Positions 9,814 to 19,255 of a DNA stretch of 64,000 nucleotides are shown in pieces; positions within the stretch are counted from its first letter, which is position 1, and each line of letters opens with the position of its first letter. The DNA comes from Acanthosepion pharaonis (taxonomy: Eukaryota; Mollusca; Cephalopoda; Sepiida; Sepiidae): the NCBI GenBank assembly GCA_903632075.3, contig CAHIKZ030000391.1, forward strand, positions 1,037,501 to 1,101,500. The letters are read 5' to 3'. The translations under genes and the position numbers were made by a program. Below the pieces are notes generated by a model. The model saw nothing but the letters and a program-made list of their open reading frames with translations, did no database searches and had not been told where the DNA came from.

Positions 9814-11322
9814 CAGATGCATTTTACAGTGGGGAAAGAAACAAATTGTATTTCCAACTAATGAATAAACACACTTTTCATATAAGCAACATCACAGATG
9901 CATAATAACTAAATATGCATAGAAAAGAGAAAAAAAATTGTAAAAGAATTAAATCCTATTTATCCATTTTTATGGGTGAAAAAGTATTCGTACAATGCAA
10001 ATTTCAGATTTTAAAACATTTAAATTGCTTTAATAATTTAGATTATTCAAGTGCAACATTTTAGAATGTTCAATAAATGTTATCGGTCGTTATTGTCAGT
10101 GTAAAAAATACAAACAAAACATTCTGTAATTGATATTCGATCAAGAAAGTTATCAACATGGCAAGATGTAAAGAATTGAAAAAAATCACAAAAAGAACTG
10201 ATTGTTAAGCTCTGAAAAAAGGTAAGACTTACAGATAAATCTCAGACAACCTGAATTTTCCATTTACTACCATTAGTTCATGCATTGCAAGGTATAAAAA
10301 ACTCAAAACCAAAGAAGAACATGATGTGCTGCATGGAAGATTCATCAAGATCTTCGAGGAAATTAATGCGTCAAATTAAAAAAGAATTTCAGTGGTTACT
10401 CGTCATGAGTTGCAGGATAATTTGCTTTCATAAGGAATCTGCGTCACTAAACGGAAATAAACAATGAAATTCATAGGGACATTCTAAAGTCATGCTGCCC
10501 TCGGAAAACTCTACTGCTATTGAAAAAGCACAGAGATGCCAGGTTGAAATTCGTTTGTGAACATAAGGATAAGGACAAATAGTATTGGAAAGAGCATTGT
10601 GGACAGGCGAAACCAAAAGTGAGTTGTTTGGAGGTAATTCTAGAAATCATGCAGGGAGGAAAGATGGCGATGCCTTCAAACAAAAGAACACAGTTCCAAC
10701 AGTGAACTTTAGTGGTGTCAACATCTTGGTTTGAGGATGTCTTTTTTTTCGGCAGGTACTGGCAAAATATCAGTAATAGATGGTAGATTGAAAGCCGCAG
10801 CATTTCAGAATATTTTGGAAGTAAATTTAATGAATTCGGTTAAAAAATCTTGAACTTACTCCTGAATGGATCTTCCAACAAGATAAGGATCATATGCACA
10901 CTGCAAAGTTAGTCCCGAGATTTAAACCCAATCAAGTATCTGTGGCGTTATTTGAAAATTCAAATCCCATCGAGTGCTATAACAAAAAATCCGGATCTGA
11001 AGACCATATGCGGAGAAGAATGGAACAAAATACCAACTAAAATTTGCAAATTATTAATTGAGAACTACAAGAATAGGTTGGTTGCTGTGGAAGTGAATAA
11101 TGGCTATTCTACGAAGTAATGAAGATTATGTGTTCTTGCTTGTATTAGATGAATACTTTTAAATCGAATAAATTTTTAACATGGACAAAATGTATTTATT
11201 TCTATTAAATGATTTTTGTTTGCAATGCATGCTTAGTTATTATGCATCTGTGTACAGTTACTTATATGAAAAGAATATTTATTCATTAGTTGGAAATACA
11301 ATAAGTTAAAAATGTGCATCTG
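9814..11322 (+). mobile_element. Tc1-like DNA transposon with ~100-bp TIRs and TA target duplication
   Basis: The element is bounded by TA dinucleotides at 9,812-9,813 and 11,323-11,324. Its outermost bases are CAGATGCA on the left and TGCATCTG on the right. Inside, long terminal inverted repeats continue: left ATTTCCAACTAATGAATAAA (about 9,850) and CAGATGCATAATAACTAA (about 9,894) have their reverse complements at about 11,280-11,300 and 11,235-11,255. Each TIR is about 95-105 bp. The length of 1,509 bp is typical for a complete Tc1-like element with one transposase gene. The coding region is inactivated (see the pseudogene entry). Confidence 0.85.
10158..11119 (+). pseudogene. Tc1-like transposase, inactive
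   Basis: The frame starts ATG at 10,158 (MARCKELKKI), followed by the N-terminal HTH region (GKTYRQISDNLNFPFTTISS, CIARYKK), then KHRDARLKFVCEHKDKD before the catalytic part. The first catalytic motif, usually WTDETK, reads WTGETK here, so the aspartate is lost. The second motif survives as IFQQDKDHMHTAK. The third reads DLNPIKYLW, with K in place of the catalytic E/D. A deletion joins the second and third regions, and several stops and frameshifts occur. The end is well preserved (NYKNRLVAVEVNNGYSTK then TAA). It cannot encode an active enzyme. Family knowledge: the DDE transposase binds the TIRs and inserts at TA. Confidence 0.85.
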
Positions 11323-11345
11323 TACGCATATTTGTTACTCCCACA

Positions 11346-11346
<1 letters not shown>

Positions 11347-11432
<86 letters not shown>
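11347..11432. repeat. (TA)n followed by (GA)n
   Basis: A TA array runs to about 11,402 and then switches to a GA array, 25 bases beyond the right end of the Tc1-like element. The same TA-to-GA switch occurs at 34,552 and 56,177. Confidence 0.95.
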
Positions 11433-11436
<4 letters not shown>

Positions 11437-11459
11437 TTTAGCTTATATGTGGCAGTAGG

Positions 11460-11665
11460 ACTAAATTAGGTAGCACCCAGTAAGAGCTCACTGCGAAGTC
11501 GCAAATGAACTAGCCAGAAAGTCTTATTAAACATTACACCAGGCCGATTTGAAACAAAATAATTTTCTAAGAGCAGTTTAGATGTGTCAAAAGGTGGAAA
11601 ATGTGGTCTACCCATACCCAGTGAGGATCGAACTCACTACGGAATTGTAATTGTTCCCTCTGTTC
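11460..11665 (-). mobile_element. tRNA-derived SINE, family D (truncated)
   Basis: On the minus strand there is a Pol III B-box-like GAGTTCGATCCTCACTGGGT (at about 11,640), followed by ACACATCTAAACTGCTCTTA and GAAAATTATTTTG. This matches the reverse-strand sequence at 20,655-20,785. A second, more decayed B-box-like GTGAGCTCTTACTGGGT at about 11,490 suggests an older adjacent copy. No intact A box is visible here. Confidence 0.55.
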
Positions 11666-12047
11666 TATATATATGAGTAGATCAATTCTAATATAAACCT
11701 AAAGAGCAAGATAAAACGGATCATCAGGGTAAACTGGCCAAAGAGGTAAAAAAATTAAAAAATGGAACAGAATATATAGCTTAAACCAAAAACAATCATG
11801 TTGTTGTTGGTCTAAACTATATATTCTTTTCCATTTTAACTTTTTTTTCCTCTTGAGTAATTGACGTAGTTATTTTCACTCGTTTTGGAGTTTTTTTTTT
11901 TCTTTGGACTCTGAACTTAAATTTTGGACGATTGTTTTCGCCTCAAATTCATGTTCTTTCTTTTTTTATCCCTCATTTTTCCTTGGACATTGTTTTGTTC
12001 AAATACAAGCCGAAATACCTAAGGTTTTTTTTAAACGAGTACCACTA

Positions 12048-12052
<5 letters not shown>

Positions 12053-12106
<54 letters not shown>
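12053..12106. repeat. (TA)n microsatellite
   Basis: Uninterrupted TA run directly upstream of the dispersed repeat at 12,180. Confidence 0.95.
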
Positions 12107-12109
<3 letters not shown>

Positions 12110-12179
12110 CACTTAGCATTTGTCCTGATGAAAAGAGATTAATCTAATGTAAGAATTGTTCGTATATAAACAAAATGTT

Positions 12180-12560
12180 TATAGAAAATGAAGTATATAA
12201 TAAAGATTAATATAAATTTTTTCATAGAGAGTAGTGATAATTATCTGTGTGCGTCTGTGTGAATTCTTGAAATAAGTGTCAACGTCATGGCAGTCTTAGA
12301 CACAACAAACCAATCAATTCTGTCTGTCGCCATCATAATTTATACAACGACTTCATATATCATTCTGAGACAAATGTAGACATTGTAAGTGTTAATCTTT
12401 AACAGGTTTGGAAGTGCAGCTCTTAGGAAATATAAAAGCATCTCATGAAACTATCTGGGATATGCAACAAACAAAATAATATTTGTAATATTTCGATGTC
12501 TATAAGTAATAAAGTCTAAAGCTTTGCATTTTTAAGATCCCGGGTTTCATGCCTGAAATC
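12180..12560 (+). repeat. Dispersed repeat, pairs with 21,560-21,965
   Basis: Shared blocks with 21,560-21,965 in the same orientation: TTAGACACAACAAACCAATC then AATTCTGTC, CATATATCATT, TTAATCTTTAACAGGTT, GGAAATATAA. Both copies lie just downstream of a (TA)n array. The family is not recognised and no coding content was seen. Confidence 0.75.
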
Positions 12561-13995
12561 AGTTTTTTATAAGTTTATACAAATTAATGTATATAATGTC
12601 CAGGGACGCTTGTTAGATAAAGTTATTTATTCGCAAGCTTACCCAGACAGAATGTAACTCAATTCATTAGTGGCCTTGCATGGGATGATATGATTTAAAA
12701 AAAAAAAGCAAATTGGACAGCTCCACTTTAATGGGACGACAAGCTCAATTTCCATCGGCATATCTCCGTTAGGAGAAACTTCAGGCACCGGAGATCAAGC
12801 CTTATACCTTCCCGAAAGTATGGTATGATTTTGGGTAGATACGTCCTCCCAGGCGTTCGAGCACCCTATGATACATATTTATCTCTATGGAATCATGTCT
12901 AGGATAGGAAAACGTTTATCATCTAAAGGCATTTGTTTGCATACACTGCCTAACGGAATATAACACACGTTGGAATTTAATGTTGGGAAGAAAGTTAGTT
13001 CAAGTTCCTAAAAGCATTTTCACTTTTCTGGATAGCTTGCGTACCCTATTTTAACTCTTTTTTCTGGAGAGCTTGCGTACCCTTTTTTAACTCTTTTTTT
13101 CCGGAGAGCTTGCGTACCCTGTTTTAACTCTGATTACTCTGACTACTCCCCCAAAAAAAGGTATGAGCCGGCTGTGGAGAATATTATTCTATATTTTAAT
13201 ACCGATTGGTTTGTAAATAAAAGAAGTTATAGCTTACCATCCCAAGTATACGTTCCTTCCAGTTGATGGACTTAAAAACTTATACTCTTTATATTTAAAT
13301 AACGGCGCACTCCATTGTATATAGATTAGTGCTAATATCAAAAAAAGAATACATTTATAACACAATTTGTTGTCTAAAGCAGCAGTATTTCCAATTTTGG
13401 GATATCTTTTTAGCTAGTTTTCTCATAACGTTTGTGGTGCGTCTACCTAAGAAATGATAGGTACAAATAGGTACCTTCAATAATTCTGTATACGTAAGGT
13501 TTAAAATGAATTTAAAAAAAGCATAAAAAAGCATTCTTGAAGCTTTCATTTTAGCTTTAATTGAAAACTAAATGATTAAAATTTGATATCTGCAATAAGC
13601 CAAATTCTATGTGGTGTATTTGATTTTTTTTCAGTAAGATCGATGAAATCGGCCATTTTGACACATTTGTAAACAAATATTACTTCTCTGTTTTACAAAT
13701 CTTACAAAAATAAAATATATATTTCTGAAACTTTATTTGTGACATGTAAGCAAATTTAAAGTTAAATAAATCGGATTTAAGACAAATAGTAATTACTCAT
13801 AGCATAAAACGTTGTATACAAGCATTTCTTAACCACGGGGTCTTGTTTTTTCTGATGTGTTCATCGATTTATTAACCACCTAACGTATTAATAGTAAGTA
13901 AAGGAAAATTCATATAAATTTTCTATGAGATTTTTCCGTATGGGGGACAACAATTAAACACGTGATTTTTTTTTATGATAATGTCATGTATGAAT
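12560..13995. other. No gene recognised; one short tandem repeat
   Basis: Mostly AT-rich. A less AT-rich patch at 12,715-12,880 (GGCATATCTCCGTTAGGAGA) could be an old retroposon, but I could not match it inside the window. The tandem repeat at 13,022 is listed separately. Confidence 0.4.
13022..13130. repeat. Tandem repeat, three ~36-bp units
   Basis: GAGAGCTTGCGTACCCT (GATAGCTTGCGTACCCT in the first unit) is followed by TTTTAACTCTTTTTT. It occurs three times in succession with small length differences in the T run. Confidence 0.85.
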
Positions 13996-13997
13996 TA

Positions 13998-14645
13998 GTC
14001 TTTTGTAGGCCATCCCTTTTACCTGAAAAACCTTAAGCCTTAAGAATCAAGTAGAAAAATATTTTGAAAGAAATGTCTCATCATTGGCTTAGAACAACGT
14101 TTGACAGAAAAGAGAAAAGTTTTGTTGTTAGAGAAAAGTTTTTCCTTAAGCATTAAGAATCAAGTATTATAATATCCTGATAAAATAGTTTCGATAATGG
14201 GATAGAACATAGTTTGACGTAAAAGAGAAAGGTTGAGTTTTTTTTTTTTTATCGGCAAAATCTATTAAATTACATACTTTAAGCCTTTCGAATCAATACA
14301 ACATTATCTTGATACAAATATCTAGTCATTGGCATAGAACATGACTACAAAGAAATATAACTAAGTATTTTGTCGGCCAACTCTTTTACTGAAAAACCTT
14401 AAGTCTTAAGTAACAATTATGACAATATTTTGATAAAAATATCTCGTCATTGGCGTAGAAAATCTTTTGACAAAAAAGATAAAAGTTTTGTTGTCGGAGA
14501 AAACTTTTACCTTAATTTACTTAAGCATGAAGAATAAAGTACAATACTGCCCTGATGAATATCTCGCCAAAAAAAAAAAAAAAAGAGTGAATGAGTTTGC
14601 TTGTCGGCCAACTTTTTCTTTAAATAGCTTACTCCTTAATGAGGG
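13998..14645 (+). repeat. Diverged ~120-bp satellite, about five to six units
   Basis: Units begin near 13,998, 14,127, 14,242, 14,372, 14,490 and 14,602 (spacing 112-130). Each carries variants of TTGTCGGCCAACTTTTACTG, ACCTTAAGCCTTAAGAATCAAG, then TATTTTGATAAAAATATCTC, GTCATTGGCRTAGAACAT and TTGACAAAAAAGAGAAAAG. The CTTAAG palindromes recur in each unit. Units differ by many substitutions, so the array is old. The 60-codon ORF inside it is not coding. Confidence 0.8.
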
Positions 14646-15057
14646 TTAAGAGCATTGTTAACCTCGACAATCAACAGAGTACGTGAAAAGTGACGACTAT
14701 GAATTATGGTCATATTGTATCAGTGTTTGGACAAGTGTAGCTTATTTTACTTGGAAAATATTAGTGATTTGGAGAGGACAGATGTTGTGAGTGATCTGAA
14801 TGCTGCTTGTTGCTAGCGTGAAGAAAATGGATTTATAAGATGGAAATGAGTGAACGTGGTCGGAGGCGCTTTAAGAAGATGAGGCTTCTTGGCGGGATAC
14901 CTTTGAGGTGTTATGAACATGAGTGTTTGCGGATGAAAACCGGGGAAGGTTATTATTGATGGTTACAAAAGGAAGAAAATATACTGTTTAAGTAGTTGTT
15001 ATGAAGTTACAATTGAATATGTTTGAAGTGATACTAATTGTTTTACGAGAAACCAAA

Positions 15058-15066
15058 AAGAGAGAG

Positions 15067-15098
<32 letters not shown>

Positions 15099-15395
15099 AG
15101 AGAGAAGCGACAGAAGAGAGCTGGAAAGAAAAAGAGAAAAACGATAAAGAAAGAAAGAAAAAGACGAAAGAAGAGAAATCGAAATGAAAATTAATTAACA
15201 AAAGAAAGTGAAAGTAAAAGGGAGAAAGAAAGGGTGTAGGAAAAATAAATAAATAAATAAATAAATAAAGAAAGAAAGAAAGAAAGAAAGAAAGAAGGAA
15301 GGAATGAGAAGAATAAGTGGAGGAAGAATAATGAATAATTGAAAAATGCGGTGAGAGAAACGAGGAAAGAGAGAAAAAGACAGAAAAACAAGAAT
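15058..15395. repeat. Purine-rich simple repeat region
   Basis: Strongly strand-biased purine tract: (GA)n, (GAAA)n, (AAAT)n at about 15,248 and (AAAG)n at about 15,268-15,300. Long open frames on the minus strand (up to 176 codons) are translations of these repeats and the following minisatellite. Confidence 0.9.
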
Positions 15396-15590
15396 AAAAA
15401 GGTGAACAAGAATAAAAAGGTGAACAAGAATAAAAAGGTGAACAAGAATAAAAAAGGTGAACAAGAATAAAAAGGTGAACAAGAATAAAAAGGTGAACAA
15501 GAATAAAAAAGGTGAACAAGAATAAAAAGGTGAACAAGAATAAAAAGGTGAACAAGAATAAAAAGGTGAACAAGAATAAAAAGGTGAAGG
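15395..15590 (+). repeat. 18/19-bp minisatellite, about 11 units
   Basis: Unit GGTGAACAAGAATAAAAA is repeated about 11 times. At least two units carry one extra A (19 bp), so two length variants are interspersed. The reverse translation gives FLFLFTF-type repeats with no biological meaning inferred. Confidence 0.95.
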
Positions 15591-15634
15591 CAAAAAATCA
15601 GTAGAAGGTAACGAGGATAAAGAAAAAATTAAGA

Positions 15635-15705
15635 AATCACTATCACAACGGAAATGCAGATTATATCGCAGTTACAATAAGATTTTGTCTCGGTAATTAT
15701 ATATA
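15635..15705 (+). repeat. Short dispersed repeat, related to 50,430-50,520 and 50,695-50,830
   Basis: TCACAACGGAAATGCAGATT, ATATCGCAGTTACAATAAG and TTTTGTCT match the two copies near 50.5 kb. Only the 5' part is present here, cut by the following SINE. Confidence 0.6.
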
Positions 15706-16114
15706 TGGAGTAATGGATAGCGGCTTGGATTGAGGAATCGCAGAACCGAGTTGGAATTCCAGTCGATTCCATTATATTCACTTAAGTGCTAATACCTTTG
15801 GGAAAGGTATGAATCCTCTTCCTCTCCCTCCAGCTATGGGTAAAATAGCAGGACAGACTGGGTTCTATAGCCTTGGATGGCAACTGGTCTAAGAGAAGGA
15901 CAACTCCGAGTTCAAAACCTGCGGGGCGTCGTTTGGGGACCTTGTGGCATTCGGTGCACCAGGTCTCTGTATTCGGCCCTTCAAAAAGTGTGGATGGTCC
16001 TGCACGAAGCCTTCACCACTATAATCAAAACTCATGTGCCGGTGTCGGGCTGTCGGTTTCTTGAAAACTGATCTGCTTGACCCTCATACGTCGAATTTCG
16101 ACAGGAGATTCGAC

Positions 16115-16120
<6 letters not shown>
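15706..16120 (+). mobile_element. tRNA-Arg-like SINE, subfamily A, copy 1
   Basis: The head is GGAGTAATGGATAGCGG (A-box-like), with GCCGAGTTGGAATTCC-type B box at about 15,745. The spacing is tRNA-like, and the sequence resembles an arginine tRNA (TGG.G.AATGGATAGCG). The body has TTGGGAAAGGTATGAATCCT, AGCTATGGGTAAAATAGCAG, CTATAGCCTTGGATGGCAAC and GGACCTTGTGGCA, and continues into a (TA)n array. Two 60-codon ORFs inside are incidental. Retroposed non-coding element; depends on LINE machinery in trans. Confidence 0.85.
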
Positions 16121-16157
<37 letters not shown>

Positions 16158-16207
16158 TGATATATTATTATATTATATATATATACATATAAAATAGCTG
16201 ATATATT

Positions 16208-16262
<55 letters not shown>
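16121..16262. repeat. Two (TA)n arrays separated by TA-rich linker
   Basis: TA runs at 16,121-16,150 and 16,214-16,262. They lie between the SINE body and the palindromic element. Confidence 0.9.
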
Positions 16263-16264
<2 letters not shown>

Positions 16265-16436
16265 CGACAGTCTGTTTCATGCTATATGCAATCGTCAGGC
16301 CTGACGATTGCATATATATGAAAGATCGTCGCCTCTAAGTGTTGACTTCTATGTTCACTTTTATATTTACACACGCTCTATCTCTGATATTGAGCAGTTT
16401 ATCCAATAAATATAGCACACCTTAAGATTATATTTC

Positions 16437-16440
<4 letters not shown>
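16260..16440 (+). mobile_element. Palindromic element, copy 1
   Basis: The centre GCAATCGTCAGGCCTGACGATTGC (16,289-16,312) is a perfect 24-bp palindrome. The arms extend imperfectly outwards: GGCGACAGTCTGTTTCATGC on the left against CGTCGCCTC on the right. The right flank (GTTGACTTCTATGTTCACTT, then ACACGCTCTATCTCTGATAT) is shared with the copy at 33,000-33,220. The left arm is cut short by (TA)n. It looks like a foldback or terminal-inverted-repeat-only element. Confidence 0.75.
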
Positions 16441-16488
<48 letters not shown>

Positions 16489-16494
16489 ATATTT
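16441..16494. repeat. (TA)n microsatellite
   Basis: TA run with one ATTA interruption, directly after the palindromic element's shared right flank. Confidence 0.95.
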
Positions 16495-16645
16495 TTTGAA
16501 TTTGCCGAAGAGAAAATGATCATTGATTTTAAATCATCGCTGTAATTTGTGGAGAAATATGAGACATTTCATTATTACTCAATGGTCTTGCCGATTTGAC
16601 CTTCATCTTGTAGCTTTCTTCTTCTATATATTAGATTGGATTAAA
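16495..16645 (+). repeat. Dispersed repeat, pairs with 37,185-37,335
   Basis: Both contain AGAAAATGATSATTGATTTT, then TGGAGAAAWATGA, TACTCAATRRWCTTGC, GACCTTCATCTT/GACCTCTATCTT and TTCTTCTATAT/TCCTTCTATAT in the same order. The family is unknown. Confidence 0.65.
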
Positions 16646-16984
16646 CTATTCAAATTTAGAAGAAGAAGAAAAAGAAGTAGTGCCAAAGATGGAAGCAAGC
16701 AAAAAATATGAAATAAAAAGACTGTCGTGGATTGGTCATTAGAATTGTACCCATATGCATATGTTAAGTAGAAGAGAAATAATGTGTATTGTAAAGAAAG
16801 CGAAAGATGGAAGTTAACTACTGCTCAGTATCGTTAAACAGTACAACATAACTTACAACATAAACAAAACTTGTAAATGAAATAAAACACAAAATGCAAA
16901 AGTTGTAAGATTTAAACACTGATAATGTCTAGATGAAGGTCTTTCAACTTTTATTTTATCTATCGGTACAATTGTACCAAAAGC

Positions 16985-17085
16985 TTAACACTCGCGGCAG
17001 ACTTGAACCTCAGTTCATCATCCTCGGTACACTTGAACCTAAAGTTCAACATCTCTGGCACACTCAAATTATGATGATAAGAAAA
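16985..17085. repeat. ~32-bp tandem repeat, three diverged units
   Basis: Units share CTCGGCACACTTGAACCT followed by AGTTCAACATC with substitutions. Three occur head-to-tail. Confidence 0.6.
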
Positions 17086-17329
17086 GAGTAAAAAAAGTTT
17101 GTAAAAATATAATAATTAAAATTCTTTAAAAAGGAATATTTATTTATCATTATATTTTACAATTTAACATTAAATAAAATATCTGAGCTCTAAATGTAGT
17201 TAGACAATCTTCTACACTTCCGGTTATAGACGCGGCTGTAACGGTACAAATACTTATACACTAATCGCAAAACAAGTTATTAAAATTGAATTAATTATCG
17301 ATCAAATCTAAAATATATTGTCCCTTTCT

Positions 17330-17690
17330 TGCTCTTTGAATTGTTCGCCAGAATAATCAATGTTCTATGATTTCTTCTTTAAAAATATAGTAAATACTAA
17401 AAGTTGGTCTTTACTTATGATATCAGTAGATTCATTCGACTCATTTGCAAACATGTTTACTTCTTTGAGATGAGATATTAATTGAAATTTTATATTTTCT
17501 GATAATTCCTTAATATACCGAGAAATTGTATTATCTGACAGCGGAAAATTTTAAAATTTTCTACTCTTCTCCAAACATTGTTTTTACAATTTCACAGCAA
17601 GCCGATAAAATAACATATTCTGTAACTATATAAGAATCTTTTTCCATAGCTACGATTTTTCTTTTCAACTGCGTAACTCACTTCTTGTTC
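17330..17690 (-). pseudogene. hAT-type (Buster/ZBED5-like) transposase remnant
   Basis: Minus-strand translation with frame changes gives VEKKIVAMEKDSYIVTEYVI, LSACCEIVKTMFGEE, LSDNTISRYIKELSEN, KFQLISHLKEV, then NESTDIISKDQLLVFTIF. The order of SDNT..R.I..LSE.I..QL...L and ..DESTD......L..F.R is the start of the RNase H-like domain in hAT transposases of the ZBED5/SCAND3-like group. The usual DEST reads NEST, so the first catalytic aspartate is lost. Stops and frameshifts are present. Upstream (higher coordinates) it is followed by a SINE at 17,790. Confidence 0.65.
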
Positions 17691-17789
17691 AACAGATGCC
17701 CAATGAAGGATTGCTGAGTCATCCCGGAAATCAGTTTTCTACGATTATATGGACATATATTCGTGTTCATCGGCAACTTATTTTAAAAT

Positions 17790-17985
17790 CGCGTCATTTA
17801 CGGATATTATTTACATTATTCGGACTATTGGCCTCATCTTTGTTGCCAAATTTGTTACAATGTTTCGGCCGTTGTACGCTCCGGCGTTCTTCAGTTGGTT
17901 GGAATGTCGAACTGAACCCTTTATTTCGCTCACTGGGGTAGACTATTCTAGTTCCACGTACCATGTTTAATCAGTTTAATTAATT
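17790..17985 (-). mobile_element. tRNA-derived SINE, family C, 3' part
   Basis: The minus strand carries GTACAACGGCCGAAACATTG (about 17,878-17,859), then GCAACAAAGATGAGGCCAAT, and ends at AGTCCGAATAATGTAAATAA. This is the conserved 3' core of the family also seen at 19.9, 25.8, 42.6 and 62.4 kb. The head with the Pol III boxes is missing. ORFs here are incidental. Confidence 0.75.
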
Positions 17986-18049
17986 TCCTCAGCAACCATT
18001 TTTACCAGTCCTCAAATTGCTCATATTAGGTTTATACCAGAAACCCAGA

Positions 18050-18480
18050 TGTCCTGAAGGACACATGGCACAGTAGTGTGACGTCCCCCGGGTGTCGCTG
18101 CGCCAAATGTGACGTCTGCCTGGCCGCGCCGCCGTGCTGTCCTGTCTTGTTCATGGCGCAAGTTGTGACACACCCCGTCTCTCTCCGCGCCGTCGCCGTC
18201 CTATCCTGTCCTGTGACAACCAATGTGACTTGGTATTGGTCGCGGGACCAAATGTGACGTTCTAACCCTTGGCTGATTCGGATGGGAATCTGGTTAGATT
18301 CGGCATCAGCCTTGTCGTTCCCAGCTCGCTTCCAACGTCTGGCTACCGAAGTAACTGCTTTGATTTCTAGTCTAACTTATCCACGTTGTGATTTGATCTT
18401 AGGTAAACGAAATCAATCAGTCGCCGGGCCGTAATGCAAGTTGGGTCTGAACAGGGGTGATATCGCATGAGTATATGTAA
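18050..18480 (+). other. GC-rich, CpG-rich block with repeated TGTGACGT motifs
   Basis: Unlike its AT-rich surroundings, this block contains GTGTGACGTCCCC (18,076), CCAAATGTGACGTCTGCC (18,101), CAAGTTGTGACACACC (18,160), CCAATGTGACTTGG (18,220) and CCAAATGTGACGTTCT (18,248). TGACGTC is a CRE/ATF core. It could be a promoter-proximal region, an LTR or a decayed CpG-rich minisatellite. No protein homology was seen. A copy of GTCCTGAAGGACACATGGCA at 18,050 marks a SINE-C-like head just before it. Confidence 0.4.
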
Positions 18481-18694
18481 AAGAAAAGAAAATAATAACT
18501 CGAAAAGTTCAAATGTGTTAAAAAAGGATAACAATATTTTATATCTGGTTGCTGAATACAGGACTGTGTCTTCTTCTCAACGCGCTATATGGATTCGTGA
18601 CATTTTGTGTTTGTTAGGCGAGTCTTAACATCTTAAGTTGTTTGTTCTTTAAGAAACTGGTTCTTGGTGTATCTTCAGGCGATAATCGTAAAAC

Positions 18695-19165
18695 TTGTTT
18701 CGGTGGTGTAAGTCTAAGTCGTTCTTCAAAAATAAATTATTTTTGATTAGAAGTTGGGGTCGGAATTGCGTGGGCTCTTTCAGTCAGGTTCCTGCGAGGC
18801 TACTAACTCTGCAAATCCAACTGCGAATTGCGAACTCAACTGGAACTGACAACTCAACTGGAACTGCTTTTTACTCGCTGCGACTCTGCTTATATGGGCG
18901 CCGACCAAAACCAGGGTGGGCTTGTCGGGGATCGAGGTTCCTTGATAATTCTAAATCCACAATCCACTTCTTTGTTTTCGGTCAGGAAAATTTATTATTT
19001 TCCCTTTTTGGAAGTCTTTCGTCCTCCCACCTTCTTCTGTTCTCATATTGGTATCTCACCATACCCTCAGAGGGTGTCAACGGGTTTCCCTTCTCTCTCA
19101 CAGTGGCATCTTACACCTATCCCTTCAGGGGGGCGTCAACAGGCCTCCCCTCTTTCTTCGCATGA
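18695..19165 (+). other. Unrecognised 156-codon ORF
   Basis: Among the longest open frames in the window that is neither a microsatellite translation nor a transposase. It begins MFRWCKSKSFFKNKLF and is Ser/Phe/Leu-rich towards its C-terminus; no domain, signal peptide or repeat was recognised. An overlapping frame (18,828-19,247) is of comparable size, which argues that openness here reflects GC content rather than selection. Inside lies a direct duplication of AACTCAACTGGAACTG (18,835-18,868). A pair of ~52-bp repeats at 19,048-19,158 (..CAGAGGGTGTCAACGGG.. and ..CAGGGGGGCGTCAACAGG..) is also present. Confidence 0.2.
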
Positions 19166-19184
19166 TTACCTCCGTCTAACGCTC

Positions 19185-19255
19185 ACGCCACCATTCAGCC
19201 AATGGGCGCTCAGCGGCGTGGGTGTGGCTAGACTAGCCTCGGTTTAAAAAATCAT
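19185..19255 (+). promoter_or_regulatory. Promoter-like CCAAT/GC/TATA cluster
   Basis: AGCCAATGGGCG (CCAAT box joined to a GC-type box), then GCGTGGGTGTGGC (GC/CACCC-like), then TTTAAAAAA about 30 bases further on (19,244). The spacing and order would suit a Pol II promoter reading rightwards, either of a transposable-element LTR or of an unrecognised transcript. Purely motif-based. Confidence 0.25.

Noticed and set aside
15043..15593. Three long reverse-strand ORFs (84, 132 and 176 codons) rich in Phe, Leu and Ser
   Set aside because: They translate (GA)n-type repeats and the 18-bp minisatellite in different frames; composition is fully explained by simple repeats.
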